This document shows positions 14,022-22,688 of a stretch of 34,927 nucleotides of DNA, piece after piece. Made by a program: the position numbers and the translations under genes. Source of the stretch: Bacteroidota bacterium. GTDB lineage: Bacteria > Bacteroidota > Ignavibacteria > Palsa-1295. The notes under the pieces were generated by a model. The model did no database searches. It worked only from the letters and a program-made list of their open reading frames with translations, and was not told the origin of the DNA. The stretch's first letter is position 1. Every line of letters begins with the position of its first letter. The stretch is taken from assembly GCA_021324685.1 (NCBI GenBank), contig JAJPIQ010000062.1, positions 1-34,927 of the forward strand, read 5' to 3'.

Positions 14022-15635
14022 ACGGAAACCGACGTCCTTGTTCTTGGCTCCGGCTCGGCCGGATTGTTTTTCGCTCTTCGCGTTGCGAATGAAACGCGGC
14101 TGCGTGTGCTCGTCGTCACCAAAAAAGAACGTTCGGAATCGAACACGAACTACGCGCAGGGCGGCATCGCAAGTGTCATCAGTGGTTCTGATACGCTCGC
14201 GTCGCACGTGCGGGATACGCTTATTGCAGGCGCCGGCCTTTGCCATGAAGATGCGGTCCGCGTCTTGGTCAACGAGGGACCCGAGCGCATTCGCGACCTG
14301 GTCGCGATCGGCGCGCGCTTTACCCGGACAAAAGGCGGCGCGCTCGATCTGGGCCGTGAGGGGGGACACTCCGTGAACCGCATTGTGCACGCGCGCGATT
14401 TTACAGGAAGGGAACTCGAGCGAGCGCTGTTGGCCGCGGTCCATGAACATCCTCGGATTCGAATCCTCGAGAACCATTTTGCCGTCGAATTACTGACCGA
14501 TCACCAGCGAAAGAACAGTCGCAAAAAAAAGGATCGAACGCTTTCGTGCTATGGCGCCTATATTTTAGATGAAATAAGTGGGAAGGTAAAAATCTGCCGT
14601 GCTCGCCAGGCGGTCATGCTTGCGACCGGTGGGGTGGGGCAGGTCTATCTTCATACGACGAACCCCCTGATTGCGACCGGGGATGGCATTGCGATGGCCT
14701 ATCGCGCCGGAGCGAAGATCGGGAATATGGAATTTATTCAGTTCCACCCTACGACGCTCTATGCACCCGAAGCGAATTCGTTCCTGATCAGCGAGGCCGT
14801 GCGAGGCGCCGGCGGGATTCTGCTGAATCAGGCCGGAGATCGATTCATGAGCCGTTATGACTCCGAGCGGATGGAACTGGCTCCTCGCGATATTGTCGCT
14901 CGCGCGATCGATGCCGAACTGAAGCGCCGAGGCGAGAACTATGTGTTCCTCGCTGTATCGCATCTTCCGTCGCGTGCCATTAAGAGCGAATTTCCGAGTA
15001 TTTACGAACGCTGTAAAGAGTTTGGACTCGATATTACGAAGGAGCCGATTCCGGTCGTGCCGGCCGCGCACTATAGTTGTGGCGGAGTGGTGGCAAGCCT
15101 GGACGGAACGACGAATATCGACAGGCTCTATGTGGCCGGTGAAACCTCGATGACCGGGGTCCATGGTGCGAACCGGCTTGCCAGTAATTCACTGCTCGAA
15201 TCGCTCGTTTGGGCCGGCCGAGCGGCAGAGCATTTAAAAGAGCGGATAAAGACCGAACAAACGCCCAAACGTAAAGTTGAAATCGAGGAATGGGATGAAT
15301 CGGGGACCGAGAATTCCGAAGAGTGGATCTATATTTCTCATGACCTGAAAGAAGTGCAGGAGCTCATGTGGGATTATGCCGGCATCGTTCGGAGTAACTA
15401 CCGTCTCGAACGCGCCCTGCGACGACTGAAACTGATCCAAAAGGAGATCGAGGAATATTATCGCCGAACCAAGGTTACCGTTCCACTCCTCGAGTTGCGC
15501 AACATTGCAGAGGTAGCGCTCCTCATCGTTCGTTCTGCACTGCGCCGAAAAGAAAGCCGGGGACTCCAATTCACGACCGATTATCCCCAAACGGATGACC
15601 GGCATTGGCTTCACGATACGATCCTTTCACAATAA
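14022..15635 (+). CDS. nadB: L-aspartate oxidase, apparent ACG start
   Basis: Flavoprotein that oxidises L-aspartate to iminoaspartate, the first step of de novo NAD synthesis. Motifs: FAD-binding GSGSAG near the N-terminus, NYAQGGIASV, the active-site stretch GREGGHSVNRIVHARDFTG, FIQFHPTTLY, EAVRGAGGILLN, and the C-terminal AGETSMTGVHGANRLASNSL. A basic insertion (HQRKNSRKKKDR) follows the first FAD domain. The first canonical start, TTG 14064, would remove the GxGxxG motif. Between the in-frame stop at 14007-14009 and that motif there is no ATG, GTG or TTG. ACG 14022 would give MetGluThrAspValLeuVal, a normal NadB beginning, for 537 aa. So either ACG is used or a base is changed here. speB follows 22 bases later. 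No nadA or nadC in the window. Confidence 0.9.
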   Translation, partial: TETDVLVLGSGSAGLFFALRVANETRLRVLVVTKKERSESNTNYAQGGIASVISGSDTLASHVRDTLIAGAGLCHEDAVRVLVNEGPERIRDLVAIGARFTRTKGGALDLGREGGHSVNRIVHARDFTGRELERALLAAVHEHPRIRILENHFAVELLTDHQRKNSRKKKDRTLSCYGAYILDEISGKVKICRARQAVMLATGGVGQVYLHTTNPLIATGDGIAMAYRAGAKIGNMEFIQFHPTTLYAPEANSFLISEAVRGAGGILLNQAGDRFMSRYDSERMELAPRDIVARAIDAELKRRGENYVFLAVSHLPSRAIKSEFPSIYERCKEFGLDITKEPIPVVPAAHYSCGGVVASLDGTTNIDRLYVAGETSMTGVHGANRLASNSLLESLVWAGRAAEHLKERIKTEQTPKRKVEIEEWDESGTENSEEWIYISHDLKEVQELMWDYAGIVRSNYRLERALRRLKLIQKEIEEYYRRTKVTVPLLELRNIAEVALLIVRSALRRKESRGLQFTTDYPQTDDRHWLHDTILSQ

Positions 15636-15657
15636 CTATAAAAGTGCTACCGAAACC

Positions 15658-16557
15658 ATGAAGGTACTACCGACGACGCAAAATTTTCTGGCGTTGCCTA
15701 AAGAGTCGAGCGGATATGATTCCAGCAAGGTGGTCATCCTTTCTGCACCGTACGAAAAGACGGTAAGCTATGGCGGCGGTACGGCGAAGGGACCCGAGGC
15801 CATTATCAAAGCCTCGCAGTACGTCGAATTTCTCGACGACGAGTTCTTTAAGGAATTATGCTTCGATGTCGGTATAGCGACGCTGCCGCCGCTCGCGTTC
15901 GGCAAACGGGCCGGAAAATCGATGCTCGATTATCTCCAGAAGGCGGTCCGAGAGCAAATTGAGAACAAAAAATTCGTCGTTACTCTGGGCGGCGAGCATA
16001 CGATCTCGACGGCACCCATAATGGCGCATTACCAGATGTACCCGAATGTCAGCGTGCTTCATTTCGATGCCCACTCCGACCTGCGCCTGGAATATTCCGG
16101 CACACCGTATAGTCACGCCTGCTTTATGGCACGGGTGGCCGACCTTGGGTTCCCAATGAACCGCGTCGTGCAGGTCGGAATTCGGGCGCAGGAAAAAGCG
16201 GAATATGAATATATTAAAAGGCTCGGCATTCAGACCTTCTACGCGACTGGAATTCGAAAAGGGATCTATGGCGATCATTGGCAGAGGTCCGTCGTACAGG
16301 CACTGCCGACCAATGAAGTCTATATTACGTTCGATGTCGATTATTTCGATCCCGCCATTATGCCCTCGACCGGCACACCGGAACCCGACGGATTCCAATG
16401 GAATGAAACGATGGAAGTCTTTCGGGAGCTTAAGAAAGCGGGAAAGAAGATCGTGGGCTTCGATGTCGTGGAGCTCGCGCCCGACCTGAAAGCGCGGCAC
16501 GCTACCTATCTTGTGGCGAAGTTGGTCTATCGGATGCTGAACTTCGCGCTTGCTTGA
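15658..16557 (+). CDS. speB: Agmatinase / arginase-family ureohydrolase
   Basis: Hydrolyses agmatine to putrescine and urea with a two-manganese centre. 299 aa. Metal ligands are all visible: LGGEH (His114), FDAHSD (Asp137, His139, Asp141) and TFDVDYFD (Asp226, Asp228); SYGGGTAKGP and SHACF are also typical. The family resemblance is to agmatinases, but formiminoglutamase or guanidinobutyrase activity cannot be excluded by sequence alone. ATG 15658 is chosen because earlier in-frame starts lie inside nadB. It follows nadB by 22 bases and ends two bases before the stop of the convergent pentapeptide gene, with no terminator between. An arginine decarboxylase partner is not in the window. Confidence 0.9.
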   Translation: MKVLPTTQNFLALPKESSGYDSSKVVILSAPYEKTVSYGGGTAKGPEAIIKASQYVEFLDDEFFKELCFDVGIATLPPLAFGKRAGKSMLDYLQKAVREQIENKKFVVTLGGEHTISTAPIMAHYQMYPNVSVLHFDAHSDLRLEYSGTPYSHACFMARVADLGFPMNRVVQVGIRAQEKAEYEYIKRLGIQTFYATGIRKGIYGDHWQRSVVQALPTNEVYITFDVDYFDPAIMPSTGTPEPDGFQWNETMEVFRELKKAGKKIVGFDVVELAPDLKARHATYLVAKLVYRMLNFALA

Positions 16558-16559
16558 GC

Positions 16560-17111
16560 CTATTCAATCAAGAGATCAAATCCTGCAAGTAAATTCAATA
16601 CTTCGGGCGAGGAGAATCTCGCTTTGCGAATTTTATTTTGAGTGGGATCGATGTAGTAGCCGGAAGCTGTACGAAAATCCGCTTTTGTTAGATTCGTATT
16701 TCGAAAGACACAATCCTCGAACGTCGTATTGGAGAAGTCCGCCTCGGAAAGGTCGGCATCCGAAAAGTCGACATTATGCAGTTCACAACCGGTAAATTGT
16801 ATCTTCAGCAGTTTCAATTCCGCAAAGGAAGAATGCCGAATGAGACACGATTCGAACGAGAGCGATAGTAACGAGCGCTTGGCGGTAAAAAAGTTAACGC
16901 CTTCGATTTTTGAGTTCTTAAATTGCGCTTGAATGACGGCGCCATCGATTTTGATCGAGCTTAACTGACATTGTTCGAACGTACAATCGATGAATTTTCG
17001 ATCGCGCAGATCGAGTCCAATGCCCGTTGCGCCATAAAAGTGTTCGTCCTCAAATTCGAATTTTGAAAGCAGAATAGGAATATCTTCGTTGGTGGTCGTG
17101 CTGGAGTTCAA
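16560..17111 (-). CDS. Qnr/McbG-like pentapeptide-repeat protein
   Basis: 183 aa built of A(D/N)LXX-type pentapeptide repeats (DLRDRKFIDCTFEQCQLSSI; DFSDADLSEADFSNTTFEDC), which fold into a right-handed square beta-helix that can mimic DNA. The C-terminal segment (GYYIDPTQNKIRKARFSSPE...LLAGFDLLI) resembles the conserved tail of Qnr-like proteins that bind and protect DNA gyrase. Gyrase protection is known for Qnr and MfpA but is only an inference here. It lies 49 bases downstream of the unknown protein gene in the same direction and could be the last gene of the ABC/lipoprotein transcript. Confidence 0.85.
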   Translation of the reverse strand: MNSSTTTNEDIPILLSKFEFEDEHFYGATGIGLDLRDRKFIDCTFEQCQLSSIKIDGAVIQAQFKNSKIEGVNFFTAKRSLLSLSFESCLIRHSSFAELKLLKIQFTGCELHNVDFSDADLSEADFSNTTFEDCVFRNTNLTKADFRTASGYYIDPTQNKIRKARFSSPEVLNLLAGFDLLIE

Positions 17112-17160
17112 GAGAATGTTGCGTTATTAGTGAAGGCAGCAAGAACGGGAGAGAGTGGTT

Positions 17161-17691
17161 TTAATTTGCCCAATAAGGCATATACAGCAGGGTGGTGTCG
17201 TTCGGAGGCTGAAACGCCTGATTTCTTCTTTTGGGATTTTCTAAACTACTGAAGGCTTGAATGTTCTCTATATTGGAATCCCTGGAGATCGCTTCAAAAA
17301 TTTGTCCCTGCTTGTTTTTCCACCAGTATGCTCGCCAATTCCTGATGTTCCCTGTAAACGTATAGTCTTTCATTGTATCGAGATCCCTCCAATAATCGCT
17401 ATCGCCCCACAAGGGCCTTCGCATCATATAGAGATAATCGAGTCGGTTGAGTGAATCGAACCCGAGATAATCCGTTTCACCGTGAAGCCTGATACGCATG
17501 TCGAAAAAATCGGAAGAATCTCCAAGTTCAGCTTCGGGATACATGAAAAGAATTTCGCCGCGAGGCATGCCTATCGACAACATCTGTACTTGTGGCCGGC
17601 GTACAACGAAATCTTTTTTTGCCGGAATGAAGATAGAACTGAGGCCCAACATTAAGACCGATGTAAGCCGTGATCTTTTCCGGGGACGCAT
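17161..17691 (-). CDS. Unknown protein with N-terminal anchor, last of the lipoprotein cluster
   Basis: 176 aa, not recognised. A basic N-terminus (MRPRKRSRLTSVLMLGLSSI) gives a possible signal or membrane anchor, then an aromatic-rich soluble region with many Trp, Tyr and Asp (LWGDSDYWRDLDTMKDY, NWRAYWWKNKQGQ), ending YMPYWAN. ATG 17691 is chosen over an in-frame start at 17754 because it leaves a 13-base gap after the preceding lipoprotein stop instead of a 50-base overlap. The tight spacing to the two lipoproteins suggests co-function at the cell surface. No homologous family could be named. Confidence 0.6.
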   Translation of the reverse strand: MRPRKRSRLTSVLMLGLSSIFIPAKKDFVVRRPQVQMLSIGMPRGEILFMYPEAELGDSSDFFDMRIRLHGETDYLGFDSLNRLDYLYMMRRPLWGDSDYWRDLDTMKDYTFTGNIRNWRAYWWKNKQGQIFEAISRDSNIENIQAFSSLENPKRRNQAFQPPNDTTLLYMPYWAN

Positions 17692-17704
17692 ACGGTGCTT
17701 TCGA

Positions 17705-18283
17705 TTACTGCACCTTCTGAAAAGTGATATCGTCGAACCATACGGGGTTCCCATGCTGGCCGCCTAAACGCGCTCCGGCGGAAAGGAGCAGCAGGACGGT
17801 ATCGGCAGGTTGCAAGGAGAGCGTATCGAATAGCGTAATGGAAGTCCAGGAGGTGCTGTCGATGGTCGGAAGGGATTTAGTAACCGTATCGCCTGCGCTG
17901 ATCTTTGCGATGGAAATCCATCCTTCAGGAAAGGCCGTATCGGGGAGGATATATTTCAGGTGCTCCCAGGCCGTGAGCGAATAGACGCCGCTCGAAAGTC
18001 CGGTGAAATTCCGTGTGAGCGTATTCGTTACAGGCGGAAAATCGCTGGTGTGAAGTTTATACGACCACGTGCCGTCTCCTTGGGGCACGTCCTGTTCAAA
18101 ATCGAGCGTATCGTCCGAGCCGGCCGGATGGAATGTCCATCCATTGAGCGAAGGCTGTCCATTCTGCTCGAACAGCGCATGACTCAGGATCACATTGGAA
18201 TTCGTCGTATTTGTCGTCGTGGTCTGCTTGCAGGCACCCAATAGGACCATGCTCAAAAGGACGGGAACGGAATATCGGATCAT
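17705..18283 (-). CDS. Lipoprotein with jelly-roll (CBM-like) domain, copy 2
   Basis: 192 aa. Lipobox LLGAC (Cys18) after a short signal, then a Thr/Asn-rich linker and one beta-sandwich domain (about 35-190). Its start (FEQNGQPSLNGWTFHPA) and end (GNPVWFDDITFQKV) have the look of carbohydrate-binding jelly-roll modules, where the WFDDI strand closes the sandwich. It shares both ends and the general order with the upstream lipoprotein, so they are tandem paralogs. Starts nine bases after it. A glycan or peptide-binding role next to an ABC ATPase is an inference only. Confidence 0.75.
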   Translation of the reverse strand: MIRYSVPVLLSMVLLGACKQTTTTNTTNSNVILSHALFEQNGQPSLNGWTFHPAGSDDTLDFEQDVPQGDGTWSYKLHTSDFPPVTNTLTRNFTGLSSGVYSLTAWEHLKYILPDTAFPEGWISIAKISAGDTVTKSLPTIDSTSWTSITLFDTLSLQPADTVLLLLSAGARLGGQHGNPVWFDDITFQKVQ

Positions 18284-18292
18284 ACAGAATGC

Positions 18293-18883
18293 TTACGGTA
18301 TTTTTTTAAATGTCACATCGTCGAACCACATTGGGTTTCCATGGGTGGACGTGTCGGTAGCGGCTGCGGAAAGTTCAAGGATGACAGAGTCTGTGGGAAC
18401 GAGCGAAAGCGTATCGAAGAGATCGAGTTCGTGCCAGTTCGTATCGCTCCCAGCGAAGGCACGGAGGGTATCGCCCATGCCGTTCCGACTTCTAATCACG
18501 GCGATCCATCCTTGCGTTGAAGCCGGCCCGGCAAAGCCTTCGTATTTTGTCATTAACCAGGAGCTTAGTTCATAAATACCGCTTGTCAGGTTCGTAAACC
18601 CTTCGGTAACATTGTTCGTGGTATGCGGAGCATCCGCCTTGTGCAGTTTGATAGACCACGTTCCACCGCTCCCTGGCGGGGCTGTGTCGTCGAAATTGGC
18701 CGTGTCACCGGGAATGGCCGGATGAAAGGTCCATCCGTTGAGCGACGGTTTCCCGTTTTGCTCGAACATGGCGTGAGTGGGGAAACGGGTTGAGTCTGGC
18801 GCGAGCGGAGTCGGGCTGGTACTCTTACTGCAGGAGCACAATGCACAGGCAGCAGCACAGCAAAAAAAGAAAAGTTTTCTCAT
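18293..18883 (-). CDS. Lipoprotein with jelly-roll (CBM-like) domain, copy 1
   Basis: 196 aa. Cys-rich signal with a lipobox (CALCSC), linker STSPTPLAPDS, then the same single beta-sandwich domain as the next gene (FEQNGKPSLNGWTFHPA near the start, GNPMWFDDVTFKKI at the end). Divergence between the two is highest in the middle, where the loops and the ligand face would lie. The gene starts three bases after the ABC ATPase stop, so the two are very likely co-transcribed and translationally coupled. Confidence 0.75.
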   Translation of the reverse strand: MRKLFFFCCAAACALCSCSKSTSPTPLAPDSTRFPTHAMFEQNGKPSLNGWTFHPAIPGDTANFDDTAPPGSGGTWSIKLHKADAPHTTNNVTEGFTNLTSGIYELSSWLMTKYEGFAGPASTQGWIAVIRSRNGMGDTLRAFAGSDTNWHELDLFDTLSLVPTDSVILELSAAATDTSTHGNPMWFDDVTFKKIP

Positions 18884-18886
18884 TTA

Positions 18887-19888
18887 TTATGCCTCGACTA
18901 ATTCTGCCGGACGTTCGGCCTTTACTTTGTCCCAATGATGGCATGCCGAAAAATGTCCGGGTTCGTGCTCGAGCAGGGCGGGCTCCTGTTTATAACACAC
19001 TTCCGTGGCCCAGGGGCACCGAGTGTTAAAGTTACAGCCGATCGGGAAATTCGTGGGTGAAGGGACCGTCCCTTCGATCGTCATCAGCCGCTCGCTCTCG
19101 ATATGAAGTTTCGGGATCGATCCGAGAAGTCCTACCGTGTAGGGATGGATTGGATTGTGGAAGATCTCATCGACATTCGAATACTCGACGATATGCGAAG
19201 CATACATCACGGCGACCTTATCGGCCGTTTCGGCAATCACTCCGAGGTCGTGCGTGATGAGGATCACCCCCATACCGAGCTCTTCCTGAAGCCGGTTGAT
19301 GAGTTCCAGAATTTGGGCCTGGACGGTTACGTCGAGCGCCGTCGTCGGCTCATCGGCGATCAAAATGTCGGGATTGCAGGACAAAGCGATCGCAATCATC
19401 ACGCGCTGCCGCATCCCGCCTGAAAGCTGATGGGGGTATTCTCCGTAACGCTGTTCGGGAGCAGGGATGCCGACCAGGCGCAGCATTTCGATCGCTTTTT
19501 TCTTTGCCTCGTCTTTGGTAACCTTTTGGTGCAGCAGGATCGATTCTTCGATCTGATTTCCGACCGTGAAGACCGGATTGAGCGAAGTCATCGGCTCCTG
19601 AAAGATCATTCCGATCTTATTGCCGCGAATGCTTCGCATTTCCTCTTCGGGAAGTTTGAGCAGGTCGCGCCCATCGAAAAGCACCTCGCCACCCACGATC
19701 TTTCCCGGGGGATCGGGGATAAGGCGCATGATCGAAAGAGCTGTCACCGACTTACCGCAGCCGGACTCACCGACGACTCCGAGCGTTTCCCGACGATCGA
19801 CCGTGTAGCTTACGTCGTCGACCGATTTGGCAACGCCATCGTCCGTGAAAAAATAGGTTTTAAGATGTTTTACTTCGAGTAAAGGCAT
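18887..19888 (-). CDS. Peptide-type ABC transporter ATP-binding protein (DppD/OppD family)
   Basis: ATPase subunit expected to drive import of oligo- or dipeptides or related solutes through a membrane permease. 333 aa. Walker A GESGCGKS (40-47), Q loop IFQEPM, signature LSGGMRQR (155-162), Walker B DILIADEP (174-181), and the C-terminal oligo-HPY region with the Cys-containing motif [11 protein letters not shown] that binds an Fe-S cluster in some members. Full length. DppD/OppD normally sits with DppB, C, F and a solute-binding protein; none is here. Instead it is followed after three bases by two lipoproteins. Either the permease is elsewhere, or it serves a different assembly. Confidence 0.92.
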   Translation of the reverse strand: MPLLEVKHLKTYFFTDDGVAKSVDDVSYTVDRRETLGVVGESGCGKSVTALSIMRLIPDPPGKIVGGEVLFDGRDLLKLPEEEMRSIRGNKIGMIFQEPMTSLNPVFTVGNQIEESILLHQKVTKDEAKKKAIEMLRLVGIPAPEQRYGEYPHQLSGGMRQRVMIAIALSCNPDILIADEPTTALDVTVQAQILELINRLQEELGMGVILITHDLGVIAETADKVAVMYASHIVEYSNVDEIFHNPIHPYTVGLLGSIPKLHIESERLMTIEGTVPSPTNFPIGCNFNTRCPWATEVCYKQEPALLEHEPGHFSACHHWDKVKAERPAELVEA

Positions 19889-19933
19889 TTGTTAGAGAAC
19901 AATTGCTTTGTGGAACGGCAGGGAATTGAATAT

Positions 19934-19983
19934 GGCTCCTGAAACAGAGTTTATCGATAAGTATTATCGACTCGGAAGGAGCC
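19934..19983. promoter_or_regulatory. Three-tier hairpin between E1 and the ABC/lipoprotein cluster
   Basis: Nested perfect complements: GGCTCCT (19934-19940) with AGGAGCC (19977-19983); GAG (19947-19949) with CTC (19971-19973); and TCGATAA (19954-19960) with TTATCGA (19964-19970) around a three-base loop. On the minus strand it lies about 45 bases before the ABC ATPase ATG and about 100 bases after the E1 stop. It may be a 5' leader structure, a small RNA, or a terminator lacking a T run. The rest of the 193-base gap shows no convincing gene. Confidence 0.5.
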
Positions 19984-20081
19984 TGATATATGGAGAAGAT
20001 CCTGCGCGAAGATTTCAGGTTCTTCTGCCCGACATCGAATTAAATCTACCGAAGAACACAAGAAGTTGCAACGACTCGTGT

Positions 20082-22499
20082 TCACCACCGCGCAAGTTGC
20101 TCGGCGGCTGCCTTGATCTTCGCCGGATTGGGAAGAATGGCGTCTTCCAGCACCTTGGCAAAGCCAACGGGCGTGAAGATCGAGCCAACACGCATAACCG
20201 GGGCGTCGAGCGATTGGAAGGCGTGTTCGGTGATCAGGGCCGAAAGCTCGCCACCGAAACCGCCGGTCACCTTATCTTCGTGAGCGATCAGCACTTTGCC
20301 GGTTTTTTCTACCGACTTCAGGACCGCATTCAGGTCCAGCGGATAGAGCGAGCGGAGATCGAGCACATCGCATTCGATACCTTGCTCCGTTGCAAGCTCC
20401 TGTGCTGCAGAGAGGCAAAAATGCGTCGCTGTACCGTATGTAATGATCGAAAGATCTTTACCTTGACGCCGTAACCGCGCTTTTCCAAATGGGGTTAGCT
20501 CGTTTGCCTGAAGTGGCTCGGACTTCGCCATTGGATGATAGTAAAGGTATTTCGGCTCGAGATAAACCGTCACGCCGCGCGTACGGAACGCGCTTCGCAA
20601 AAGTCCCTGGGCATCGTCCGCAAAGCAGGGTTGTACCACTCGGACACCGGGAATCGTTGTGAATGTTCCTTCGAGATTCTGGGAGTGATACAAGCCTCCA
20701 CCAATGTATCCGCCGGAAGCAATACGAATGACAATATTCGGGGCATACTGCCCGCGCGTGCGCCAATACGCATGCGAGAGCTCAATAAAGCTTTCCATTG
20801 CTGGCCAGAAATAGTCGGCAAATTCAGCACCTTCGACACAGACCCAGATATGATCCTGATCGACGCGGCAAAATCCATCTGCAGAGCCAAGAATAAAGTC
20901 TTCTGCAATAGGCGCATTGAAGACCCGTTCATTGCCGAACTCCTGGAGCATTCCCTTCGTGACGTTAAAAACGCCGCCTTTGTTTTTGGAGGCGACGTCC
21001 TCGCCCCAGAGGAACGTATTCGGATTTCTGCGGAATTCTTCTTTTAACGTCTCATTGATGCCCTCGATAAATTGCATCCCTTCTTCCTTACCTTTGGGCG
21101 TCGTAAAGGGATAAAATTTCGTTGCGATATCTTCCGGCTGTGTTGTGTAAGGGTCGTTCGAAACGATCCGGTCGGAAGGAATAACGAAATCGAGCACCGT
21201 GGACGGATCGGCCGGAGGAGCCACTTCGGCTTTATCGGCGGATGCACGGAAAAAGGCCTGGTTCTCTTCGTGAATACGGTGAAGTTCTTCGCTCGTGGCA
21301 ACTTCATTTTGCACGAGCCAGTCGCGAAAGCGAACAACCGGATCTCGCATTTTTACCGCTTCGAGTTCTTCGTGGGAACGGTAAAGTTCGTGGCGGTCCG
21401 AGTTCGAGTGAGAACCGATCCGGACGCAATCGGCGTGCACCATGGCCGCGCCTCGTCCCGAAAGACACCATTCGTAGGCTTCCTGCATGGCCCGGTAACT
21501 ATCCAGCACGTCGGTGCCATCGCAATAGGTGATGAGCAGGTGATTGAAACCGCGCCAGTTATCGGCTACACGGGTATTCGCGGTTTGCTCCGCGACGGGG
21601 ACCGAAATACCGTACTTGTTATTTTGGATAACGAAAATCGCCGGGATCTTTTCGCGCGTGGCCCCATTGACGGCCTCGTAGAAAAATCCTTCGCTCGTTC
21701 CGGATTCTCCTCCCGAAAAAATGGCGACGGCGCCTAATTTATAATACTTAATTGCACGAGCGCAGCCAGCGGTGTGCTGCGCATGGTTATTCGTGAGCGA
21801 GGAATGGGTCTCGATGTTCATCGACATCTTCGCAAAGTGGTTGGACATGTGCCGTCCGCCACCGGCAACGTCGGTATCCTTCGAAAGGCCATTCAGGACG
21901 ATCTCTTCAACGGTAAGCCCCGCCGCAAGGCAGGTCATAAGATCGCGATAATACGGAAAAAGATAATCTTTTTTTGCTCGAAAACTTACGCCGATCGCAA
22001 GCTGAATGCCCTCATGTCCAGCGCACGGAGCATGGTAGCTCCAGCCCATCGCTTTTTTCAGGTAATTGGCCGCGGCGGTATCGGTAATACGCCCCAGATC
22101 CATCAATCGGAACCATTCGAGGAGTTTCTCCCGGTCGACGCCGCACTGCTCGAACGTCCCGCGAAACGACCGAGCGCCTTCGGGCAACGGACCGCGGAGT
22201 TCTGCACCATTCGGAATCCGCTTTAGGGAATCCGGTACAATGCGGGGTGCGACCGCCTCGGCAAGTTGTTCGATCTCGGCGGCAGTATCGGCGGTGGCGG
22301 CGGTATCGATCGCTCCATCGGTCTGTAGCGCCTGAGGGCCGGTCTTCTGGCCCGGGGCAGTTTTGGACACATTCGTCCCGTTTTGCGAACCGTTAATCGG
22401 GGCTGTACCATTCGGGGCTCCCGCAGCGGTTTGCGTTACGGAGTTCTGTTCTTCCTGCACGGCGACTTCGCTTTCCTGATTCCTGTTTTTTCTTGGCAT
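20082..22499 (-). CDS. Fused alpha/beta 2-oxoacid dehydrogenase E1 (branched-chain/pyruvate type)
   Basis: Thiamine-diphosphate enzyme that decarboxylates a 2-oxoacid and passes the acyl group to lipoyl-E2. 805 aa from ATG 22499. N-terminal extension of about 90 residues rich in Ala, Gly, Thr and Gln; E1-alpha (about 110-440) with the ThDP motif GGES...(about 30)...NN; E1-beta (about 470-805) with WGEDVASKNKGGVFNVTKGM, FNAPIAE, YLEPKYLYY and IAHEDKVTGGFGGE. In most bacteria these are two proteins; here they are one chain, as in some Bacteroidota. Substrate range (2-oxoisovalerate, pyruvate) is not decided by sequence. No E2 or E3 gene is adjacent. Confidence 0.92.
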   Translation of the reverse strand: MPRKNRNQESEVAVQEEQNSVTQTAAGAPNGTAPINGSQNGTNVSKTAPGQKTGPQALQTDGAIDTAATADTAAEIEQLAEAVAPRIVPDSLKRIPNGAELRGPLPEGARSFRGTFEQCGVDREKLLEWFRLMDLGRITDTAAANYLKKAMGWSYHAPCAGHEGIQLAIGVSFRAKKDYLFPYYRDLMTCLAAGLTVEEIVLNGLSKDTDVAGGGRHMSNHFAKMSMNIETHSSLTNNHAQHTAGCARAIKYYKLGAVAIFSGGESGTSEGFFYEAVNGATREKIPAIFVIQNNKYGISVPVAEQTANTRVADNWRGFNHLLITYCDGTDVLDSYRAMQEAYEWCLSGRGAAMVHADCVRIGSHSNSDRHELYRSHEELEAVKMRDPVVRFRDWLVQNEVATSEELHRIHEENQAFFRASADKAEVAPPADPSTVLDFVIPSDRIVSNDPYTTQPEDIATKFYPFTTPKGKEEGMQFIEGINETLKEEFRRNPNTFLWGEDVASKNKGGVFNVTKGMLQEFGNERVFNAPIAEDFILGSADGFCRVDQDHIWVCVEGAEFADYFWPAMESFIELSHAYWRTRGQYAPNIVIRIASGGYIGGGLYHSQNLEGTFTTIPGVRVVQPCFADDAQGLLRSAFRTRGVTVYLEPKYLYYHPMAKSEPLQANELTPFGKARLRRQGKDLSIITYGTATHFCLSAAQELATEQGIECDVLDLRSLYPLDLNAVLKSVEKTGKVLIAHEDKVTGGFGGELSALITEHAFQSLDAPVMRVGSIFTPVGFAKVLEDAILPNPAKIKAAAEQLARW

Positions 22500-22688
22500 T
22501 CTGATTTTCCGTGATTCGGCGCCGAAAACAAGGCTCGAACGCAATTAGTGGCAAAAAAGCGGAAGGAGCGGCTCACGAATGGGGAGTGAGGCCAGGAAAA
22601 CTATTTACATGATTTTTTTAATGCTCTGGTACAGAAGTTTTCGTATATTAGGCCGGTTTCGCGAAAGTTTCCTTTTCTTGTCACTCTA

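Noticed and set aside
14064-15635. TTG 14064 as the nadB start
   Set aside because: It would cut off the FAD-binding GxGxxG strand that is clearly encoded in frame just upstream.
19908-20474. A plus-strand gene across the E1 stop
   Set aside because: Its first 50 codons look protein-like (APETEFIDKYYRLGRSL), but the rest runs antisense through E1; it could at most be a gene remnant.
22657-22666. TTTCGCGAAA palindrome before the histidine kinase
   Set aside because: Ten bases with a simple composition; too short to support a site by itself.
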